A stretch of DNA of 64,000 nt from Labrenzia sp. 011 (GTDB taxonomy: Bacteria; Pseudomonadota; Alphaproteobacteria; Rhizobiales; Stappiaceae), in assembly GCF_003075075.1 (NCBI RefSeq), contig NZ_QCYM01000001.1:496001-560000 (forward strand), given 5' to 3'. Each line of letters begins with the position of its first letter. Position 1 is the stretch's first letter. Position numbers and translations under genes: made by a program. The notes beneath the pieces are model-generated. The model worked only from the letters and a program-made list of their open reading frames with translations. It was not told where the DNA came from and searched no databases. Shown piece by piece: positions 17,832 through 26,381 of this stretch.

Positions 17832-19126
17832 TCGGCGGCATCCAGAAAGCAGTTGTCCGATACCGGCAGTTCCCAGGGCACCTGCGCACCCAGAGCCCTG
17901 GCGACTGCCAATCCCGAGCGGAGGCCATCTTCGTGAAAACCGTTTCCGGTCCAGGCGCCGCAGAACCAGGTGTTGCCGACACCCTGAATGTCGGTCAGGC
18001 GCTTCTGGGCGGAGAGCGCGGCAGCGTCGAACTGGGGATGATCGTAGACATATCTTGCGAAGGTCCTGTCCTCGCGCGGTGCCTTGAAGGGGTTGAGGGT
18101 GACAAAGACCGGCTTCGCGGGATCAATGTTCTGCAGCCGGTTCATCCAGTAGCTGACCGTGACATCCCGGGTCTCGCCCGCATCCCTGTCCGACATGTAA
18201 TTCCAGGACGCCCAGACCCGCTTGTTTCTCGGCATGAGATCCTCGTCCCGATGCAGATAGACTTCGTTCGGGCGATAGCGGATCGCTCCCAGAATGTCCC
18301 GTTCCTCTGCGCTCGGGTCGGTCAGCATGGCCAGGTTCTGGTCTGTGTGGCCGGCAAGGATGATGTGATCGAAAACATCGATGTTGCCCGAAGTGTCGGT
18401 GACTGTGACCTTGCCATTCCGGCGTTCGATTCCGACAACCTGTGTGCCGAGCCTGATCTTGCCCCTGAGAGGTGCCAGCAACCGGTCCACATAGGTTCGG
18501 CTGCCGCCGGACACGGTTCGCCACAGAGGCCTTTCAAAGGACAGCAGGCGGTGGTTTTCGAAGAAGGCGACGAAACTCTCCGCCGGATAGGCGTGCATTT
18601 CGCTTAGGGGAGTGGACCAGATGGCGGCGCCCATGGCCAGCAGGTAGTCGTTTATGAAGCCTTGCGAATAGCCGTGGCTGTCCAGGTAGCCGCCAAGGGT
18701 CTGCCCGCGCAGCGCTCCTGTTCTCAGATGTTCCACGGAGCGCTTGTTGAAGCGCAGGATGTCGCAGAGCATGCGCAGGAAACGCGGTGACACGAGATTC
18801 CTGCGTTGCGCGAATACCCCGTTCAAGCTGTGCCCGGACCATTCCAGCATCCCGTTGTCGGCCGAAAGGGCGAAACTCATGTCGCTGGTCTCGCTCGCGA
18901 CACCCAGATGATCGAGAAGGGCGGTGAAATTCGGATAGTTGCGCTCGTTATAGACAATGAACCCGGTGTCTACGGAGAGCTTCGTTCCGTCATGGTCGAT
19001 GTCGGCCGTCGCGCTGTGCCCGCCTGACCTCAACCGCTTTTCGTAGAGGACCACTTCATGAGTCTGGCTGAGTGCCCAAGCTGCGCTGTTTCCGGAAATT
19101 CCGGAGCCGATGACGGCAATCCGCAT
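17828..19126 (-). CDS. FAD-dependent amine-oxidase-like protein (COG2907)
   Basis: A 432-residue flavoprotein with an N-terminal dinucleotide-binding fold, IAVIGSGISGNSAAW (GxGxxG at residues 7-12) and a later acidic residue in LYEKR. The HSATADIDHDG and VDTGFIVYNERNYPNF blocks mark the COG2907 group found with DUF1365 and CFA synthases. It probably oxidises or desaturates a lipid substrate; this is inference from context. The frame runs upstream to 19294, but the ATG at 19126 is chosen because the FAD fold begins there and AAAGGA precedes it. It heads the three-gene minus-strand unit and is preceded by a TGATCC-N18-TAAGCC promoter. Confidence 0.9.
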   Translation of the reverse strand: MRIAVIGSGISGNSAAWALSQTHEVVLYEKRLRSGGHSATADIDHDGTKLSVDTGFIVYNERNYPNFTALLDHLGVASETSDMSFALSADNGMLEWSGHSLNGVFAQRRNLVSPRFLRMLCDILRFNKRSVEHLRTGALRGQTLGGYLDSHGYSQGFINDYLLAMGAAIWSTPLSEMHAYPAESFVAFFENHRLLSFERPLWRTVSGGSRTYVDRLLAPLRGKIRLGTQVVGIERRNGKVTVTDTSGNIDVFDHIILAGHTDQNLAMLTDPSAEERDILGAIRYRPNEVYLHRDEDLMPRNKRVWASWNYMSDRDAGETRDVTVSYWMNRLQNIDPAKPVFVTLNPFKAPREDRTFARYVYDHPQFDAAALSAQKRLTDIQGVGNTWFCGAWTGNGFHEDGLRSGLAVARALGAQVPWELPVSDNCFLDAAE

Positions 19127-19200
19127 ATTCGATCCTTTGGTCTCCCCGGTCAGGTCCCAGGGACGCCCGGCGGTGAACTTGTTCCTGTCTGTTGTCTGGA

Positions 19201-19230
19201 GGCTTACGGCGCCGGGAACAAGGCGGATCA
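19201..19230 (-). promoter_or_regulatory. Putative ECF (RpoE/ECF11-type) promoter of the FAD-DUF1365-cfa unit
   Basis: On the minus strand TGATCC (19230-19225) is followed after exactly 18 bases by TAAGCC (19206-19201), matching the TGATCC-N18-TAAG pattern of R. sphaeroides sigma-E promoters. It would give a leader of about 70 bases before the ATG at 19126. Confidence 0.65.
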
Positions 19231-19385
19231 CGTAGTTGGATGAATATGCAATAAAATTCCGTCGCAGGAGGGCGACGCACCTGAAGTACGGCACCGGTCT
19301 CGCGCAGGCATGCCTGTCTGCGCGAGGCTGAGAACGTCACTGATCGCGAGCCGTGGCAAGCCGCCTACTTCCCTGCGTGGAGGGA

Positions 19386-19985
19386 TCAGGCCTGCAGCGT
19401 GCCGACGATCCAGTTCCAGGCGACCTGAACCCGCGATCTTGCCGTGTCGAAGAAGGACACGATCCGGTCCCAGACTGACTGGCCGAAATCGGCTGCCTGC
19501 AGCATGGGGCCGCGTTTGTCGGCTTCGTCCTGCGTTTCGATCAATTCGACGGTCGTGGCGGCTGTTCCGTCATTGATCACCCGCCGGGTGACCGTCAGGG
19601 TCGCTTCCGTTGCCAGGCGCGATTCATCCTTGCCGGCGACGACCATGTCCGGATCCATCGCCCGCACGACGACCGCGCGGCCGTCCGGAAGCAGATGGGT
19701 CTCGTTGGTGCTCACCTCGGAGTCGTAAATGACCTCACCATAGGAATCGATCAGTTCGACCCAGACGGCTTTTCTGCCTTCCAGTTCGATCTCGCCAACC
19801 CAGATCGTGAGTTCGCTTTCAAGCGGATCGCTCTGGTCCTGCGTGGCCGAGGCCACCGTGACGGCAAGCTGGTCCTCAGGCAACGTGATCGTTTCCTGAG
19901 GAAGAGGGGCCGCGACTGCGCTTCCCGCCGCGAAGGCGAGGATGAGACCAAGCGCAAATATTCCAGTTCTTCTATTCCGTTGCAT
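19386..19985 (-). CDS. Secreted protein of unknown function
   Basis: A 199-residue protein that I do not recognise. Residues 1-25 form a clear Sec signal peptide (basic start, hydrophobic core ALGLILAFAAG, cleavage near AVAAP). The mature part is acidic and beta-rich in appearance (alternating hydrophobic residues in TIWVGEIELEGRKAVWVEL), has no cysteines, and ends in an amphipathic tryptophan-containing helix (VQVAWNWIVGTL) that might contact a membrane. A methionine-bearing basic N terminus gives an unambiguous start. It is transcribed alone, upstream of the divergent AT-rich gap. Confidence 0.6.
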   Translation of the reverse strand: MQRNRRTGIFALGLILAFAAGSAVAAPLPQETITLPEDQLAVTVASATQDQSDPLESELTIWVGEIELEGRKAVWVELIDSYGEVIYDSEVSTNETHLLPDGRAVVVRAMDPDMVVAGKDESRLATEATLTVTRRVINDGTAATTVELIETQDEADKRGPMLQAADFGQSVWDRIVSFFDTARSRVQVAWNWIVGTLQA

Positions 19986-20830
19986 GTTCGCCTCCCAGGG
20001 CTAATACAACTGTCTTCACCACAATCGGCGTTTGTTATTGGTCCTTTGGACTCTTTTTGCAGATTTGACCGTTATCGTGTCGTTATGTCGTGAAACGCAC
20101 TCAGGTGCCCTGTCACGATTTGGCCATTATCACACCACAATCTGCGTTCCAGGTGTAATTCTAATCACAGTTTGGAACGTTTTCAGTTACCTTTTGTTAA
20201 TAACTGTTGTTTCGGCGCCAATATTCAAGACATTTCACTTCAAAGTGAATTTTATGGCCTGTCAAAACTGTCAGTGTTGTTTGGCGTCAATTATTGATTG
20301 TGACTTGGTATACTAATGTCCGACGGCGAATAAAGTTTCAAAATAATCAGAAAAATCCCGACGAAGTATCCGTTCCATCACGAGAGACGGAAGACTCTTC
20401 ATTGCGTCAGGAAGCCCCATTGTACAGGAATTTGCCAGTTTTTCAATCTGTCATGGCGATCCATGGGGAAGGCCTCGCTGCCGGCGTCCGGTCGACGACC
20501 GTCTGGAACGGACGGACAGGAGAGGGGCCGAGCGCTTTGGCGAGTGCGGGAATTCCTGACTGAAACAAAAAGCGTCACCGGGGAGTGCCATCCCGACAAA
20601 ATTGGCAGGAGGCCGAAGGTCCGGGGACAGCGGAAAATTCCGGTGGTGAAATCGACCGGGCATTGTTACCGGTTATGCGTGCGGCTGAGCCCGCTGATCC
20701 TGTATTGTTCGCCGGGACGTACCTATCCGTCGGACTTGCGGAAAATACCCTATGAAAAGCACCACGGGACATCCGGCCTGTTTCGCACCGCATGTCTCCT
20801 GTACCCGCCGTTCCTCCGGGAGAGTGATCA
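19986..20830. other. AT-rich intergenic region with short repeats
   Basis: About 845 bases without a credible gene. The first 400 bases are clearly richer in A and T than the surroundings. They hold a degenerate direct repeat, GATTTGACCGTTATC at 20062 and GATTTGGCCATTATC at 20117, and a palindrome TTCACTTcaAAGTGAA at 20234-20249 that could be an operator. TATACT occurs at about 20308. The right half (20400-20830) has open frames, but their translations look non-coding. Confidence 0.45.
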
Positions 20831-21898
20831 ATGACCGTCGGACTTTCCATCCATGATCTGATGACGCCGGTCGCGGTGATCGACGAAACGGTCATGGCAA
20901 ACAACATCAGGGTCGCGCAGGACTATTTTGACAGGATAGGCCGGAATTTCCGCCCGCATATCAAGACGCACAAGATACCGGCCCTTGCCGCCCTGCAGCA
21001 GGCGGCGGGCGCGAAAGGCATCAATTGCCAGAAGATCAGCGAGGCGGAAGTGTTCGCCGATGCCGGGTTCACGGACATTCTGATCACCTTCAACATGCTG
21101 GGCGCAGCGCGGCTGGAGCGGCTCAAGGCGCTGAACGCCAGGGTGGATCTTCAGGTTGTCGCCGACAACGCTGTTGTCGTGGAAGCGCTTGCGGCCGGCT
21201 TTCAGGCGGACCGGCCCCTGAAGGTGCTGGTCGAATGTGACACCGGCGGTGGCCGGAACGGCGTTCAGACCCCGGCCGATGCGCTGCATCTCGCCAATAG
21301 CATCGATGCCTGTGCCGGTCTGGTCTTTCATGGTCTGCTGACCTATCCCAAACCGGCCTCCGAAGCCGGGGTGGAAACTTTTTTTGCCGAGGCGGTCGAA
21401 ATGCTCAATCAGGCGGGTCTGGCGTGTCCCGTTGTCTCCCATGGTGGATCGCCGAGCCTGTTCGATTCCGCGCTGGTGGCGAGCGCCACGGAACACCGCG
21501 CCGGTACCTATATCTTCAACGACCGCGCCATGATGCGCGCCGGCATGTGTGATGTTGATGATTGCGCAATGCATGTGATCGCCACTGTTGCCTCCTGTCC
21601 GACGGAAACACGCGCCATTCTGGATGCCGGCTCCAAGGCGCTCACATCGGATCTGCTCGGCTTCACCGATCACGGTCTCATGGTGGACTATCCGGACGCG
21701 TCGATCGTCTCCTTGAGCGAGGAACATGCCGTGGTGGACCTGAGCGGTTCGGTGGCCAGACCGCAGATTGGCGAGCGGGTGCGCATCATTCCCAACCACA
21801 CATGTGTGGTCTCCAACCTCTTCGACAAACTCGTCTTTCACCGCAATGGCGTGGTCACGAGGATGGAAACTGTCGCGGCTCGGGGGAAGGTCGTCTGA
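20831..21898 (+). CDS. DSD1/D-threonine-aldolase-like PLP enzyme
   Basis: A 355-residue member of the fold-type III (alanine racemase-like) family with D-threonine aldolases and eukaryotic-type D-serine dehydratases. The PLP lysine is K45 in RPHIKTHKIP, at the end of the first beta strand as in the family. The C-terminal metal pair is H323 and C325 in PNHTCVVSN, which is typical of the DSD1 group. It should cleave or dehydrate a D-3-hydroxy-amino acid; D-threonine, D-serine or D-3-hydroxyaspartate are all possible. It stands alone between the AT-rich region and the convergent nagK. The ATG overlaps the GTGATC context, with a GGGAGA sequence about ten bases before it. Confidence 0.87.
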   Translation: MTVGLSIHDLMTPVAVIDETVMANNIRVAQDYFDRIGRNFRPHIKTHKIPALAALQQAAGAKGINCQKISEAEVFADAGFTDILITFNMLGAARLERLKALNARVDLQVVADNAVVVEALAAGFQADRPLKVLVECDTGGGRNGVQTPADALHLANSIDACAGLVFHGLLTYPKPASEAGVETFFAEAVEMLNQAGLACPVVSHGGSPSLFDSALVASATEHRAGTYIFNDRAMMRAGMCDVDDCAMHVIATVASCPTETRAILDAGSKALTSDLLGFTDHGLMVDYPDASIVSLSEEHAVVDLSGSVARPQIGERVRIIPNHTCVVSNLFDKLVFHRNGVVTRMETVAARGKVV

Positions 21899-22081
21899 GC
21901 AGCTTTCGCGTCTCTCTCGGCGAACAGGCGTCAGGGGGAGCGTATCCATGCTATCCGGCGACGTTACACGGGTTCAATCCGTTGACACACTACGGCGGTC
22001 AGTCAGGCGTTGATGATCCGGATGCGGGGAACTGCGGCCCTTGACGTCTCAGTGTCCAGGCGAGCGCACATGCCTGGTCGG

Positions 22082-22174
22082 TCAGACCAGATCGATCCGG
22101 TCAGCGCCGTTTTCCACTGCCTTCCGGGCCCCCTCAATGCTGTCCACGCAAACCAGCCACGGAATTCACCTCAT
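22082..22174 (-). pseudogene. cutC: Remnant of a copper-homeostasis CutC gene
   Basis: The minus-strand frame beginning at the ATG at 22174 reads M-R-stop and then WLVCVDSIEGARKAVENGAD followed by RIDLV and a stop at 22082. That block matches the N terminus of CutC proteins (pattern E-x-C-V-D-S-x-E-x-A-x-x-A-x-x-G-A-D-R-I-E-L). The ATG overlaps the nagK stop as ATGA, the arrangement expected for an intact downstream operon gene. A stop at codon 3 and loss of everything after about codon 30 show that it is dead. I could not find the rest of cutC in the following 180 bases. Confidence 0.6.
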
Positions 22175-23082
22175 GCGCCTGTCTCCGTAAAGGCCAGGCG
22201 CGCGGCGATGCCCGCGCCCTGCAGGCCGCCGTTGTCGGCGAAGCGGCCCTTGGTCACCAGAGGGCCGCCGTAATCTGCCAGAACGAGTGCCCGGCTTTTT
22301 CTGTCGATCAGGTCAAGCAGCGCACCGTCGTTTGCAAGGCCTCCGCTGACCGGGATGACATCGGGACCGAGCGTGTTGACCAGAACCGACAGGGCTCTTG
22401 AGAGCAGGGTCGCCCAGGCCTCCACGGTTGCCGTTGCTGCCGGGTCGTTCGCGTGCCAGGCACTGGTGATCTCCGTGCTGGATACAGCCCTGCGATGGAG
22501 TGAAAGATGAATGCGTTCCATGCCGCGTGCGGAACAGGCGGCATCGATGCAGCCGGTCTGGCCGCAGCCGCAGGGATAATGCTCAAGTCCCTGCAATTGT
22601 CCGCCGGCCGTCGGGTCCACCACGGGGCCGTGTCCCCATTCTCCTGCAATGCCGCCGAACCCCTTGACCAATTTTCCGTCGATCACCAGTCCGCCTCCCA
22701 CACCGGAGCCGAGAATAATGCCGAACACGACGGCCTTGCCACGGCCGGTTCCGGCTGTGGCCTCGGCAAGCGCGAAGGCGTTGGCGTCATTGATAATCAG
22801 CACAGGCCGGTCGAGCGCGGTCTGCAGATCTTCGAGGACGGGTCGTTTGTCCAGGCAGGGAATATTGGCGACCTCCGCGAAGCCGGTCCGTTCGTCGAAT
22901 GCACCTGCCAGAGAGATCGAAATGGGTGAGTGGCTGTCTTCCGTGCAGGCCGAGATTGCCGCGACGAAGGCGTTCCAGTCGTCTCCAGGCGTGGCAACAC
23001 GGCCGGATTCGGCAACGCTTCCATTCTCCTGAAGGGCGCCATGCCGGATAAAGGAGCCGCCGATATCGAAACAGGTGATCAT
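22171..23082 (-). CDS. nagK: ROK family N-acetylglucosamine kinase
   Basis: A 303-residue ROK-family sugar kinase. The ATP-binding motif is CFDIGGSFIRHG (residues 4-15), the catalytic aspartate lies in NDANAFALAE, and the ROK zinc motif CGCGQTGCIDAACSARG is complete. With nagA, a NagB-II-like deaminase and a GntR regulator on the opposite strand, it most likely phosphorylates N-acetylglucosamine that enters unphosphorylated. The ATG at 23082 faces the regulator gene across about 290 bases. Its stop codon overlaps the start of a broken cutC gene. Confidence 0.88.
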   Translation of the reverse strand: MITCFDIGGSFIRHGALQENGSVAESGRVATPGDDWNAFVAAISACTEDSHSPISISLAGAFDERTGFAEVANIPCLDKRPVLEDLQTALDRPVLIINDANAFALAEATAGTGRGKAVVFGIILGSGVGGGLVIDGKLVKGFGGIAGEWGHGPVVDPTAGGQLQGLEHYPCGCGQTGCIDAACSARGMERIHLSLHRRAVSSTEITSAWHANDPAATATVEAWATLLSRALSVLVNTLGPDVIPVSGGLANDGALLDLIDRKSRALVLADYGGPLVTKGRFADNGGLQGAGIAARLAFTETGA

Positions 23083-23299
23083 CGCTTGCGCAAACGCCTC
23101 CGGATGTTATGTGACTGCCTTGGCGGATAATACCAATATGTAACCAGGTTGGAGGCGAGTAAACCTGAAAATTTGATATGTCGATTTCGCTTGAGGAGCT
23201 CCGAGTCTGTGATCTGGCCGTTTCGCAGAAATCAGGATGAATACGGGCGGAAATTTCGTTTTGTCCGGGCCTGGCGGGAGGCGTCCTGTCTTTTGTCAC

Positions 23300-23328
23300 T
23301 TGATCTTCGGATTCGATAAAGCTTAGAT
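23300..23328 (+). promoter_or_regulatory. Candidate promoter of the nag genes
   Basis: In the 293-base divergent region between nagK and the GntR gene, TTGATC (23300) and TTAGAT/TAGATT (23323) are 17-18 bases apart, about 50 bases before the GntR start. The same region has the short palindrome AACCAGGTT near 23138-23146, a possible regulator site. Both are weak calls. Confidence 0.25.
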
Positions 23329-23375
23329 TGGTGTTAGAAAGGTATTGTTTTTGTCTCCCCAGGGTGGCCTGTTTC

Positions 23376-24137
23376 ATGACCGAGTTCATTTCGATGCTGG
23401 AAAAGCGCGACTGGCTGGCCAAGTCCGGCGGGCCCCGCTATTTGCAGCTTCGAAGCTGCATTCAGCGGGCCATTGACGAAGGGGTGCTCAAGGAAAACGA
23501 ACCGTTGCCGTCCGAGCGTGAAATCGCGGCGACCACCAGTCTGTCGCGCGTTACCGTCCGCAAGGCGGTCTCCGGTCTGGTCAATGACAAGGTTGTCGTG
23601 CAGAAACGTGGCAGCGGTTCCTTTGTGGCTCCCGGTATACGCAAGGTCGAGCAGCGTCTGTCCAGCCTCACGTCCTTCAGTGAGGATATGGAGCGCCGGG
23701 GCCTGACTGCGACCAGCGAATGGCTTCGCCGGGGTCTCTTTCCAGCCTCGCCGCAGGAGATTTTCACCCTCGGCCTCACATCCGGTCAAAGGGTCGCCCG
23801 TGTGGACCGTTTGCGCAATGCGGACGGCATGCCCATGGCGGTCGAGCGCGCATCGCTGTCGGAAAGCGTCCTTCCGGATCCGGAACGGGTCACCACGTCG
23901 CTCTACGCGGTCCTGCGTGCCTCCGGAAACCAGCCCGTGCGCGCCATTCAGCGTATTTCGGCGCGCAACCTCATGCCGGTCGACGCCGAAATGCTCGGCG
24001 TTCCTGCCGGAGAGGCCGGCCTCGAGATCGAGCGGGTATCCTATCTTGCCTCCGGACAGGTTGTTGAATTCACCCGATCCGTGTATCGCGGCGATGCCTA
24101 TGACTTCATCGCCGAACTCCAAATTTCGGAAGATTGA
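23376..24137 (+). CDS. GntR/HutC-family regulator of the nag cluster
   Basis: A 253-residue regulator with an N-terminal winged helix (PRYLQLRSCIQRAIDEG, then LPSEREIAATTSLSRVTVRK) and a C-terminal UTRA ligand domain (from about residue 85). Its place, four bases before the deaminase gene and divergent from nagK, makes it the likely N-acetylglucosamine-6-phosphate-responsive repressor (NagQ/NagR type). The frame opens earlier at 23328 with a TTG, but the ATG at 23376 has an AGGGTGG about 11 bases upstream and gives a normal N terminus; an ATG at 23394 is also possible. Confidence 0.87.
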   Translation: MTEFISMLEKRDWLAKSGGPRYLQLRSCIQRAIDEGVLKENEPLPSEREIAATTSLSRVTVRKAVSGLVNDKVVVQKRGSGSFVAPGIRKVEQRLSSLTSFSEDMERRGLTATSEWLRRGLFPASPQEIFTLGLTSGQRVARVDRLRNADGMPMAVERASLSESVLPDPERVTTSLYAVLRASGNQPVRAIQRISARNLMPVDAEMLGVPAGEAGLEIERVSYLASGQVVEFTRSVYRGDAYDFIAELQISED

Positions 24138-24141
24138 CTTG

Positions 24142-25182
24142 ATGAACGACTTCAGAACTGCGGGCTCCGCGACGCATATGCGCCGGGAAATCGAGGAAAT
24201 TCCGGCAGCTGTGCGCCGGTTGCTGGCCGAAGGGCATCCGCGCATCAGGCAGATTGCCGCGGGAGCCGGCGCTCCGGTGTTTCTGGCCAGTGTCGCGCGC
24301 GGTTCGTCCGATCATGCCGCTACATTTCTGAAATACGCTTCCGAGATCTATCTGGGGCTGGCGATGGCATCGCTGGGCCCTTCCGTCTCGTCTGTCTATG
24401 GCGGTCGTGTCCGGCTGGACCGGGCTCTGGTCATTGCAATCTCACAGTCCGGCGCCAGCCCCGACATCCTGTCCGCGGTCGAAAGCGCATCCGGACAGGG
24501 CGCCTTCACCGTCGGATTGACGAACACGGCCGATAGTGCGCTTGCCAGGCTGTCCGGGGCCGCCGTCGATATCTGCGCAGGTCCGGAACGCAGCGTCGCC
24601 GCGACCAAGACCTTCGTGAATTCCATCGTTGCCGGTCTGCTGCTGCTTGCGGAAATCGGTGGAGACGAGGATCTTCTGAAGGCCATGGCCAGGTTGCCGG
24701 ACCAGTTCGCGGGAGCCATCGACGTGGACTGGCGGGCGCTTGCCGAGCCGGTCGAGGAACGCGGCTCCCTTTATGTGATCGGCCGTGGTCCCGGATTGGC
24801 GATTGCCCATGAAGCTGCCCTGAAATTCAAGGAAACCTGCCAGATTCATGCGGAGGCCTATTCCTCGGCAGAAGTCATGCATGGTCCCGTGTCCATTGTC
24901 GAAAACGGCTATCCTATCCTGGCCCTCGGTGTGCGGGATGCGGCAGAGGAAGGGCTTGCTGCCACGGCCGATCGAATGGCGGCACAGGGTGGTGCGGTCT
25001 TTGCGACAACGGACAAGGTGCAAAAGGCGTCCCGGCTGCCCTTCGCGGCAACTGATCATCCTCTGACCGATGCGCTTGTCCAGATTGTCTCCTTCTATGC
25101 GTTCATCGAATGGTTCGCCCGCCGCCGGGGATTTGATCCGGATGTCCCGAAACACCTGAACAAGGTCACCCAGACCGTATGA
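24142..25182 (+). CDS. SIS-domain glucosamine-6-phosphate deaminase (NagB-II type)
   Basis: A 346-residue protein with two SIS sugar-isomerase domains, like the isomerase half of GlmS but without the glutaminase domain. Landmarks are VARGSSDHAATFLKY, AISQSGASPD, the ERSVAATKTF block and, in the second domain, ALKFKETCQIHAEAYSSAE with MHGP. In a cluster with nagA and nagK and with no classical nagB, the best call is the NagB-II deaminase that converts GlcN6P to fructose-6-phosphate and ammonia. It starts four bases after the GntR stop and its own stop overlaps nagA (ATGA). Confidence 0.87.
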   Translation: MNDFRTAGSATHMRREIEEIPAAVRRLLAEGHPRIRQIAAGAGAPVFLASVARGSSDHAATFLKYASEIYLGLAMASLGPSVSSVYGGRVRLDRALVIAISQSGASPDILSAVESASGQGAFTVGLTNTADSALARLSGAAVDICAGPERSVAATKTFVNSIVAGLLLLAEIGGDEDLLKAMARLPDQFAGAIDVDWRALAEPVEERGSLYVIGRGPGLAIAHEAALKFKETCQIHAEAYSSAEVMHGPVSIVENGYPILALGVRDAAEEGLAATADRMAAQGGAVFATTDKVQKASRLPFAATDHPLTDALVQIVSFYAFIEWFARRRGFDPDVPKHLNKVTQTV

Positions 25183-26327
25183 CCGGAGCGACCGCCTACC
25201 GCTGCAGCAGGGTGTTCGACGGCGAGACGATGCACCACGATGGTGCTCTTCTGGTGCAGGACGGACTCATGGCCGGCGTCTGCCCGGGCCCTAACATTCC
25301 TGCCGGATTTGCCGTCGTCGACCTGGCCCGCGGCATTCTGTCTCCCGGGCTGGTCGACCTGCAGGTCAACGGTGGCGGCGGGCTGATGCTGGGGGACGTT
25401 GAGAGCGTGGAGGACATCGCGACCATTTGTGCCGCCCATGTTCGCCTCGGTACGACAGCGCTGACGCCGACACTGATCACAGACACGCCGGAAGCCACCG
25501 CCCGGGTGATCGAACTTGCGATGAAGGCCTGGACCGACCGCGTTCCAGGATTCCACGGGCTCCACCTGGAGGGGCCACACCTGTTCGCTGGCCGCAAGGG
25601 CGCCCACGATGCGGGCCTGATCCGCGTCATGACGGACGATGATATCGCGCTTTATCTGGCAGCGGCTCGGCATTTGCCGAGCCTGATGATCACAATTGCT
25701 CCCGAAACGGTAGACCGCGAGCAGATTGCCAGGCTGGCGGGGGCGGGCATTCACGTCAGCCTCGGTCACAGCGACGCCTCCTACGTCCAGTGCCGGGAAG
25801 CTGCGGAGGCGGGGGCCACCTGCATCACCCATCTCTTCAACGCCATGAGCCCCCTGCGTCACCGGGAACCGGGCCTCGTTGGCGCCGCGCTGGATCTGGG
25901 CGCCTTCAGTGTCGGAATGATCGCCGATGGCATTCATGTCGACCCGGTCGCGATGAGGATCGCCCTGAAAGCCAAGACCGGGCCTGGTCGGATCTTTCTG
26001 ATCACCGATGCCATGTCGCCAACGGGGACCGACGTCACCTCCTTCAGGCTCGGGGGACGTGAGATCTACCGCGGGAACGGCATGCTGACCCTGGAAGACG
26101 GCACGCTCGCCGGGGCCGATATTGATCTCCCCTCCGCGCTGAAATATCTGACGGAGAAACTCGATATCGGTCTGGATACCGCGCTGGCGATGGCCACAAG
26201 CGGACCGGCGGATGTCCTGGGGCGTCCCCTCGGCAGGTTGAGGCAGGGCCATGCGGCCGACTTCGTGCACCTGAATGCCGCACTGGCGGTGGAGGGTGTC
26301 TGGCTGTCAGGCAAGCCTGTTCGATAA
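25179..26327 (+). CDS. nagA: N-acetylglucosamine-6-phosphate deacetylase
   Basis: A 382-residue amidohydrolase that removes acetate from GlcNAc6P. The metal site residues are visible in GLHLEGPHLF, LGHSDASY and THLFNAMSPL; the catalytic aspartate is in LITDAMSPTG. The N-terminal beta-sandwich half carries SPGLVDLQVNGGGG, the family's DxQxNG motif. It starts with a four-base ATGA overlap with the deaminase gene, so the three genes gntR-nagB-II-nagA form one unit. It converges with galE, with about 54 bases between them. Confidence 0.92.
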   Translation: MTGATAYRCSRVFDGETMHHDGALLVQDGLMAGVCPGPNIPAGFAVVDLARGILSPGLVDLQVNGGGGLMLGDVESVEDIATICAAHVRLGTTALTPTLITDTPEATARVIELAMKAWTDRVPGFHGLHLEGPHLFAGRKGAHDAGLIRVMTDDDIALYLAAARHLPSLMITIAPETVDREQIARLAGAGIHVSLGHSDASYVQCREAAEAGATCITHLFNAMSPLRHREPGLVGAALDLGAFSVGMIADGIHVDPVAMRIALKAKTGPGRIFLITDAMSPTGTDVTSFRLGGREIYRGNGMLTLEDGTLAGADIDLPSALKYLTEKLDIGLDTALAMATSGPADVLGRPLGRLRQGHAADFVHLNAALAVEGVWLSGKPVR

Positions 26328-26381
26328 ATCGGGAAATCCTCGGGAACAGGGGCCGGTCCGGGATCTTCGGCTGTCGTTCCG

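Noticed and set aside
20463..20834. 123-codon open frame before the D-threonine-aldolase-like gene
   Set aside because: Composition is not protein-like, there is no ribosome site, and it runs into the start of the next gene in another frame.
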